A stretch of DNA of 37,153 nucleotides, taken from contig JAQUEZ010000045.1 in NCBI GenBank assembly GCA_028684915.1, positions 1 through 37,153 of the forward strand, written 5' to 3'. The notes under the pieces were generated by a model. It was given only the letters and a program-made list of their open reading frames with translations, did not search any database and was not told where the DNA came from. Source of the stretch: Desulfobulbus sp. (GTDB lineage Bacteria; Desulfobacterota; Desulfobulbia; Desulfobulbales; Desulfobulbaceae). A program made the translations under genes and the position numbers. Each line of letters starts with the position of its first letter. Within the stretch, counting starts at the first letter, position 1. Below, in pieces: positions 33,171 to 37,153 of this stretch.

Positions 33171-34067
33171 TTAAAACGAAACCGCGATTTTTTGCTCTTT
33201 GAGGACACGGTCAAGGATGTCCAGGCGGTAGACAAATTTTCCCACCATTCCTTTCAGGCCGTCGGTGAGCATCCGTGACGAAATGGTTGCTCCGGTCAGG
33301 GCATAGATGTTTTTGTCCTTGAATTGTTCCATGATCCGAGAGACGTCGGCGTCTGCCAGACGCCCTTCAAGGGCTTGCCGGTATTGGTCCGGCAAAGGTT
33401 CCTTCACGACCTGCAGCCCCTTGAGCACATCAACAGTCCGCCCCTTGAATTGATTCTTGAAATAATCTTTTTCGATCTCAGCGCCAAGGCCCGGATCCTC
33501 TTCGTTTTCCAGAACTTCCAGGCCAAGCGTCGTGTACTGCTGATCGAGCGCCAGCATCACGTTGATAAAGGTCTTGAATCCCGGAAACTTGCCTCCCAAC
33601 AGATACGCAACCCGCTTGCCGTTGTCGGTAACGACTATCGTATGGTCAGCAAAACGGATTTCCTTTCCCGGTCCGATTACCGCCAGAATCGCCTTGTCGC
33701 GCGCTTCTTTTTCCCGGCTCTGCTCGACGTCCAGGGCCACTGTTTTCCGGTCGGCCATTTTGCCTTCAAGGTCCAGCGAAACCAGGGTGTAGCCCGTTTT
33801 GCCCGCATTTGTCGTCGGCACGAGGTAGCCGATCAGTTGCTTGCCGGGTTCGGTGATCACGTAGCGATAAATCTGGTGCAATGCCAGGGTCGAGGGGACC
33901 GGTTTGCCTTCCCCGTACCCGAGCAGGCGGTACATGGTCCGCTCTTCCCGGGCGTGTTCATTGTGTTTTTTGGCTTTGTCGGTGAAGATAAAGGTCGCGC
34001 CCATCACCACTGCCGCCATCAGGCAGGACACGGTGAGACGAAAGACGATGTTCAGGATGTCTTTCAT
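33171..34067 (-). CDS. rnfG: Rnf subunit RnfG, FMN-carrying
   Basis: This 298-residue protein has one N-terminal membrane helix and a large periplasmic FMN-binding domain. Signatures are NEEDPGLGAEIEKDYFKNQF and ALTGATISSRMLTDGLKG. Thr261 in TGAT is the expected site of covalent FMN attached by ApbE. The usual ApbE target motif reads Dxx(S/T)GAT; here the Asp position is Tyr255. The protein is longer than E. coli RsxG (about 206 residues), with an extra middle region (about 90-180). Its ATG overlaps the rnfD stop by four bases. Confidence 0.95.
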   Translation of the reverse strand: MKDILNIVFRLTVSCLMAAVVMGATFIFTDKAKKHNEHAREERTMYRLLGYGEGKPVPSTLALHQIYRYVITEPGKQLIGYLVPTTNAGKTGYTLVSLDLEGKMADRKTVALDVEQSREKEARDKAILAVIGPGKEIRFADHTIVVTDNGKRVAYLLGGKFPGFKTFINVMLALDQQYTTLGLEVLENEEDPGLGAEIEKDYFKNQFKGRTVDVLKGLQVVKEPLPDQYRQALEGRLADADVSRIMEQFKDKNIYALTGATISSRMLTDGLKGMVGKFVYRLDILDRVLKEQKIAVSF

Positions 34068-35176
34068 TGGTCACCTTCCATCGGCAAGGCGAACCGCTTG
34101 GGCTTGAACCAACCGTCCAACACCGAACTGAGCGGGTTCATCAGCAGGATGGCGTAACAGATGCCTTCAGGGTAACCGCCCTTCAACCGGATCAGCACGG
34201 TCAGCGCGCCGATCCCAACCCCATAGAGCAATTGCGAGATTTTATTGGTTGGCGAAGTGACATAATCGTTGGCCATATAAAAAGCGCCCAGGATCGCGCC
34301 ACCGGACAGCACAGCCAGCAGCGGATCGCCGGCACACAATGCCTTGCCGCCGAAAATCCAGGACAACGCCGCAATCGTGCCGAGAATCGAAACCGGGATA
34401 TGCCAGCTGATGTACCCCCTGTACATCAAATAGAGACCGCCGAGCAGCAAGAGGAGACCGGAGGTTTCGCCAATGCAGCCGGGACGCCAGCCGATGAAGA
34501 AAGTGGCGTACAGGCGGCTGCCGGAACCGAAGGTCTCGAGGAATCCGGCCATGCCCTGCGCCTTCAATACCGCCAGCGGAGTGGCTGCGGTAATGGCGTC
34601 CGCAGCAGGGCCGAGGCGACTAAAAATCGCCAGGTTTTCCAGCGGGGGCAACCAGGCCGACGTCATCGCCACCGGAAAGGTGGCCAGTAGAAAGGCCCGC
34701 CCCAGCAAGGCAGGGTTGAAAATGTTGTAGCCCAGTCCTCCCAGCAGGTGTTTGCCGATGTATATCGCCATGACCGCGCCGAGGACCGGCAGCAGACAGG
34801 AAACACCCGGCGGAATAACGAAGGCGAGCAACACGCCGGTCAGGGCGGCGCTGCCGTCCTTGATGGTGATCGGTTTGCCGAGCAATTTCTGGCTGGCTGC
34901 TTCTACCGCCACGCAACTGACGACCGACACGGCGGTGATGATCAAGGTTTGAACACCGAAAATAAAGACCGACAAGATCAGCGGCGGCATCAGGCAGGCC
35001 ACCACGGTCCACATGATTTTTTCAACCGATTCAGCACTCTTCACATGCGGCGAAATGGAAACGATCCAGTTCGAAGATGGGGGCAAGGCTTGGCGGTCAG
35101 GTGCTTGCGTTTCGATGGCGTTACTCCTTCTAAACGATGGTCTACGATCAATGCGAGGGCTATCGTCCCCACTCAC
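34064..35176 (-). CDS. rnfD: Rnf subunit RnfD, FMN-carrying membrane protein
   Basis: This 370-residue protein has about ten membrane helices. The ApbE target motif is at Asp193 to Thr199 (DAITAATP), so Thr199 is the likely FMN site. Other family blocks are KDGSAALTGVLLAFVIPP, GGLGYNIFNPALLGRAFLL and SGGAILGAFYMANDYVTSPT. In Rnf, RnfD moves electrons across the membrane to or from RnfG. The start is uncertain. The GTG at 35176 has a poor ribosome site, while a strong AGAAGGAGT lies in frame 60 bases downstream before an ATC codon. The membrane domain begins near residue 36, so either is compatible. Gap to rnfC is 90 bases. Confidence 0.93.
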   Translation of the reverse strand: MSGDDSPRIDRRPSFRRSNAIETQAPDRQALPPSSNWIVSISPHVKSAESVEKIMWTVVACLMPPLILSVFIFGVQTLIITAVSVVSCVAVEAASQKLLGKPITIKDGSAALTGVLLAFVIPPGVSCLLPVLGAVMAIYIGKHLLGGLGYNIFNPALLGRAFLLATFPVAMTSAWLPPLENLAIFSRLGPAADAITAATPLAVLKAQGMAGFLETFGSGSRLYATFFIGWRPGCIGETSGLLLLLGGLYLMYRGYISWHIPVSILGTIAALSWIFGGKALCAGDPLLAVLSGGAILGAFYMANDYVTSPTNKISQLLYGVGIGALTVLIRLKGGYPEGICYAILLMNPLSSVLDGWFKPKRFALPMEGDQ

Positions 35177-35266
35177 CCCAAAACCCGAGGGCCGGGCTCG
35201 TTTCCTTGAGAGGTCGCGGCCGCCGGCATGCGACGCCGTCTTCCAGGAAGCTCATAACGCGGGGGG

Positions 35267-36586
35267 TTATCTTTTTGCCTTCATCTTGGCCAGCCGGACA
35301 AACTGCACCAGAGGCCGCTTGGCCGGGCAGACATAGGCGCAACTGCCGCATTCAAAACAATCGAACACCCCGAATTGAGCCGTGTCCCCTGCCCGGTTGG
35401 CCTCCACATACAGCCCGATTTCCTTGGGCTCCAGCCCCATCGGACAGGCGTCAAGGCACCAGCCGCAACGGATGCATTGCGAATGAGGGCGGCTATCGAT
35501 TTCTTCGGCGGTTAAAAACAGCACGGAGGAGGTGGTTTTCGTCACTGGAACATCCAGGCTCGAAACGGCAAAACCCATCATCGGGCCGCCGATGACAATT
35601 TTCGCCAGTTCCGGTTTGACCCCGCCCAGGTGCTGGACGATGTCGCCGATTCGGGTTCCGACCTTCACCAGGAGATTGGCGGGCCTGGCAACGCCTCCGC
35701 CGCTGATGGTGATCACTTTTTCGCAGAGCGGCTTATTGAGTGCCACCGCGTCATAAATCGCCAGCGCGGTTGAGACGTTCTGCACCACAACCCCCACCGC
35801 CGAAGGGAGAGCCCTCGAGGGCACTTTCCGGCCGACCAGAGCCTGAATCAACTGTTTTTCCGAACCTTGCGGATACTTGACCTGCAATCCCCGCACAGAC
35901 AACGAATCGTCTGCCGTGCTCCCCGCCTGGGCGGCGTCGGTCATGGCCAGGATGGCGTCCGGCTTGTTGTTTTCAATGCCGATCCGGCACGTATGAATGC
36001 CCAGAATCTTGAGAATAATCTTGGCCCCTTCGATTATTTCCCTTGGGTGCTCAAGCATTTGCCTGTGATCAGCCGTGATGTACGGTTCGCACTCGGCCCC
36101 ATTGAGCAACAAGGTGTCGATTTTGGCGTCGACCGGCGGCTTGAGTTTCACATGCGTGGGGAAACCGGCCCCGCCGATGCCGATGACGCCGGCGTCACGC
36201 ACCTTGGCCAGGAGATCTGCGGCACTCAATCCCTGCCACGGATGCGGCTGATAGAAGGCAGGCGCTGCGGCGTGATCGACCGTTATGGTGATCGACGGCG
36301 CCTTGCCCCGCAACGGATGGGCGGACATCCCAATATCCTTGACAGTTCCGGCGACAGGCGAATGCAGCGGCGCCCCCAACCCTTTTGCCACGTCGCCGAT
36401 CACCGCGCCTTCCGTAACGACGTCGCGCTTTTTCACCATTGGCGAACAGGGGGAGCCAATGTGTTGCCCCAGGATGATCTCCAGTTCGTCCGGCGCCGGC
36501 ATCCGCTCGATGGCAAGGGAAGCGGTATGGGCTTTTGACTCCGGCGGATGGACGCCGCCTTTGGGGAAGGTCAGTAAAGAATGCAT
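35267..36586 (-). CDS. rnfC: Rnf subunit RnfC, NADH-site iron-sulfur flavoprotein
   Basis: This protein of about 439 residues starts HSLLTFPKGGVHPPESK, typical of RnfC. A lipoyl/SLBB-like region follows (GAPLHSPVAGTVKDIG), then the nucleotide-binding part GVIGIGGAGFPTHVKL and LLLNGAECEPYITADH (FMN/NADH site as in NuoF). It ends with two [4Fe-4S] motifs, CIRCGWCLDACPMG and CFECGSCAYVCPAKRPL. RnfC is the peripheral cytoplasmic subunit that exchanges electrons with NAD. It is the first rnf gene. ATG 36586 is chosen because family members start just before this; a GTG at 36607 is in frame. No strong ribosome site is visible for either. Confidence 0.96.
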   Translation of the reverse strand: MHSLLTFPKGGVHPPESKAHTASLAIERMPAPDELEIILGQHIGSPCSPMVKKRDVVTEGAVIGDVAKGLGAPLHSPVAGTVKDIGMSAHPLRGKAPSITITVDHAAAPAFYQPHPWQGLSAADLLAKVRDAGVIGIGGAGFPTHVKLKPPVDAKIDTLLLNGAECEPYITADHRQMLEHPREIIEGAKIILKILGIHTCRIGIENNKPDAILAMTDAAQAGSTADDSLSVRGLQVKYPQGSEKQLIQALVGRKVPSRALPSAVGVVVQNVSTALAIYDAVALNKPLCEKVITISGGGVARPANLLVKVGTRIGDIVQHLGGVKPELAKIVIGGPMMGFAVSSLDVPVTKTTSSVLFLTAEEIDSRPHSQCIRCGWCLDACPMGLEPKEIGLYVEANRAGDTAQFGVFDCFECGSCAYVCPAKRPLVQFVRLAKMKAKR

Positions 36587-36607
36587 AAATTCGAGCACAC
36601 GTTGCAC

Positions 36608-37153
36608 TGAAATAATTGAGACGAACTTGCCGTGAGCCTCGACGCCTGCAGTTGAAGACGAAGATTATCCCGACCTTTTGAATCCGCCACTCTTACGCGA
36701 TCCCGCCAAATTGTTTCATAAACTGAATCCGTTCAAGAAAACACCTGGTACCGGTTTAGCGATGGCTGATTGCGCCGCCAGACGGTGGAACTGGTTCTTT
36801 GGGTAGATCAGAGCGTCATGAGCCGCAGGCTGTAACTGGCAACTTATGGGGAGATTGATGAGCAAAGAAAAATGACGGTTAAGACGCTTTGAATCGCCAG
36901 CCGATCATTTTTGAAAGCAAAACACGGTCCAGGGCAATTCTCGGAATACAAACGAGATAACAAATGACAGTTTTCATGCAGAGAAACTCGTTTGAGGCCC
37001 GAGACTGCAAAATCACGTCAAAAAAATTTGGTTCCTCAGCAGAATCTGTGGGTAGCCCTCGGGGTCGGCAGGTCACCAAGCCCATGATATAAAGCTATTT
37101 TTAGCCCGTCGTATGTGCGAAATCCATAGGATCGCTTCGTGATCACCTTTGCC
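36608..37153. other. Upstream region of the rnf operon, no gene seen
   Basis: About 545 bases contain only short frames interrupted by stops on both strands. The 68-codon frame at 36879-37085 (minus) has no ribosome site or recognisable motif. The rnf promoter is expected here, and GGATAAT on the minus strand near 36663-36669 is a possible -10, but I could not find a convincing -35. Confidence 0.4.

Noticed and set aside
1..37153. CRISPR array or rRNA genes
   Set aside because: No regularly spaced direct repeats of CRISPR size and no rRNA-like sequence were seen.

Overview
The window looks like a chromosomal piece of a Gram-negative anaerobe, most likely a Desulfobacterota member related to Desulfobulbales. 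This is inferred from a complete rnfCDGEAB-apbE cluster, an orphan HdrB-like protein, a stand-alone 2[4Fe-4S] ferredoxin, abundant two-component and sigma-54 signalling, and outer-membrane proteins (an autotransporter barrel and a TolC-type lipoprotein). Taxonomy was not tested by any search.

Region 1 (1-6.8 kb, minus strand) is a signalling block. In transcription order it holds a sigma-54 response regulator, a 68-residue peptide resembling NHLP/Os1348-clan RiPP precursors, a REC-HD-GYP-STAS protein, CheA, CheW and a Cache receptor that stops before any methyl-accepting domain. A sigma-54-like promoter and repeated GGGACAA motifs lie between the regulator and the small peptide. Region 2 (6.8-12.2 kb) is a mosaic: a frameshifted IS4-like transposase, an SGNH esterase, an M24 peptidase, a tRNA-Val with promoter and terminator, an SRPBCC protein, an orphan HdrB-like protein and an ABM-domain protein. 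Region 3 (12.7-14.7 kb) is a two-gene DUF262 + HEPN cassette that resembles a defence or toxin-antitoxin module.

Region 4 (15-23.2 kb) carries a predicted surface tyrosine phosphatase fused to an autotransporter barrel, a deacetylase-like gene remnant lying between copies of a dispersed repeat, a TPR/glycosyltransferase-fold protein, and a large hybrid histidine kinase with a periplasmic solute-binding sensor. Region 5 (23.2-27.8 kb) is a copper-handling operon: a CueR-type promoter, a Met/His-rich periplasmic protein, a small secreted protein, a TolC-like lipoprotein, a Tat-exported multicopper oxidase and a CusF-like protein, closed by a terminator. Region 6 (27.9-29.4 kb) has small genes: a ferredoxin framed by ATTTACAA repeats and a long hairpin, a small lipoprotein, a two-motif Cys-rich protein and a carboxymuconolactone-decarboxylase-like protein.

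Region 7 (29.6-36.6 kb, minus strand) is the Rnf ion-translocating ferredoxin:NAD oxidoreductase in canonical order C-D-G-E-A-B, followed by apbE, whose product flavinylates RnfD and RnfG. Two features stand out. RnfA carries an extra secreted N-terminal domain of about 117 residues, and RnfE lacks one of the two membrane cysteines expected to hold the RnfA/RnfE iron-sulfur cluster. The last 550 bases show no gene that I can support.
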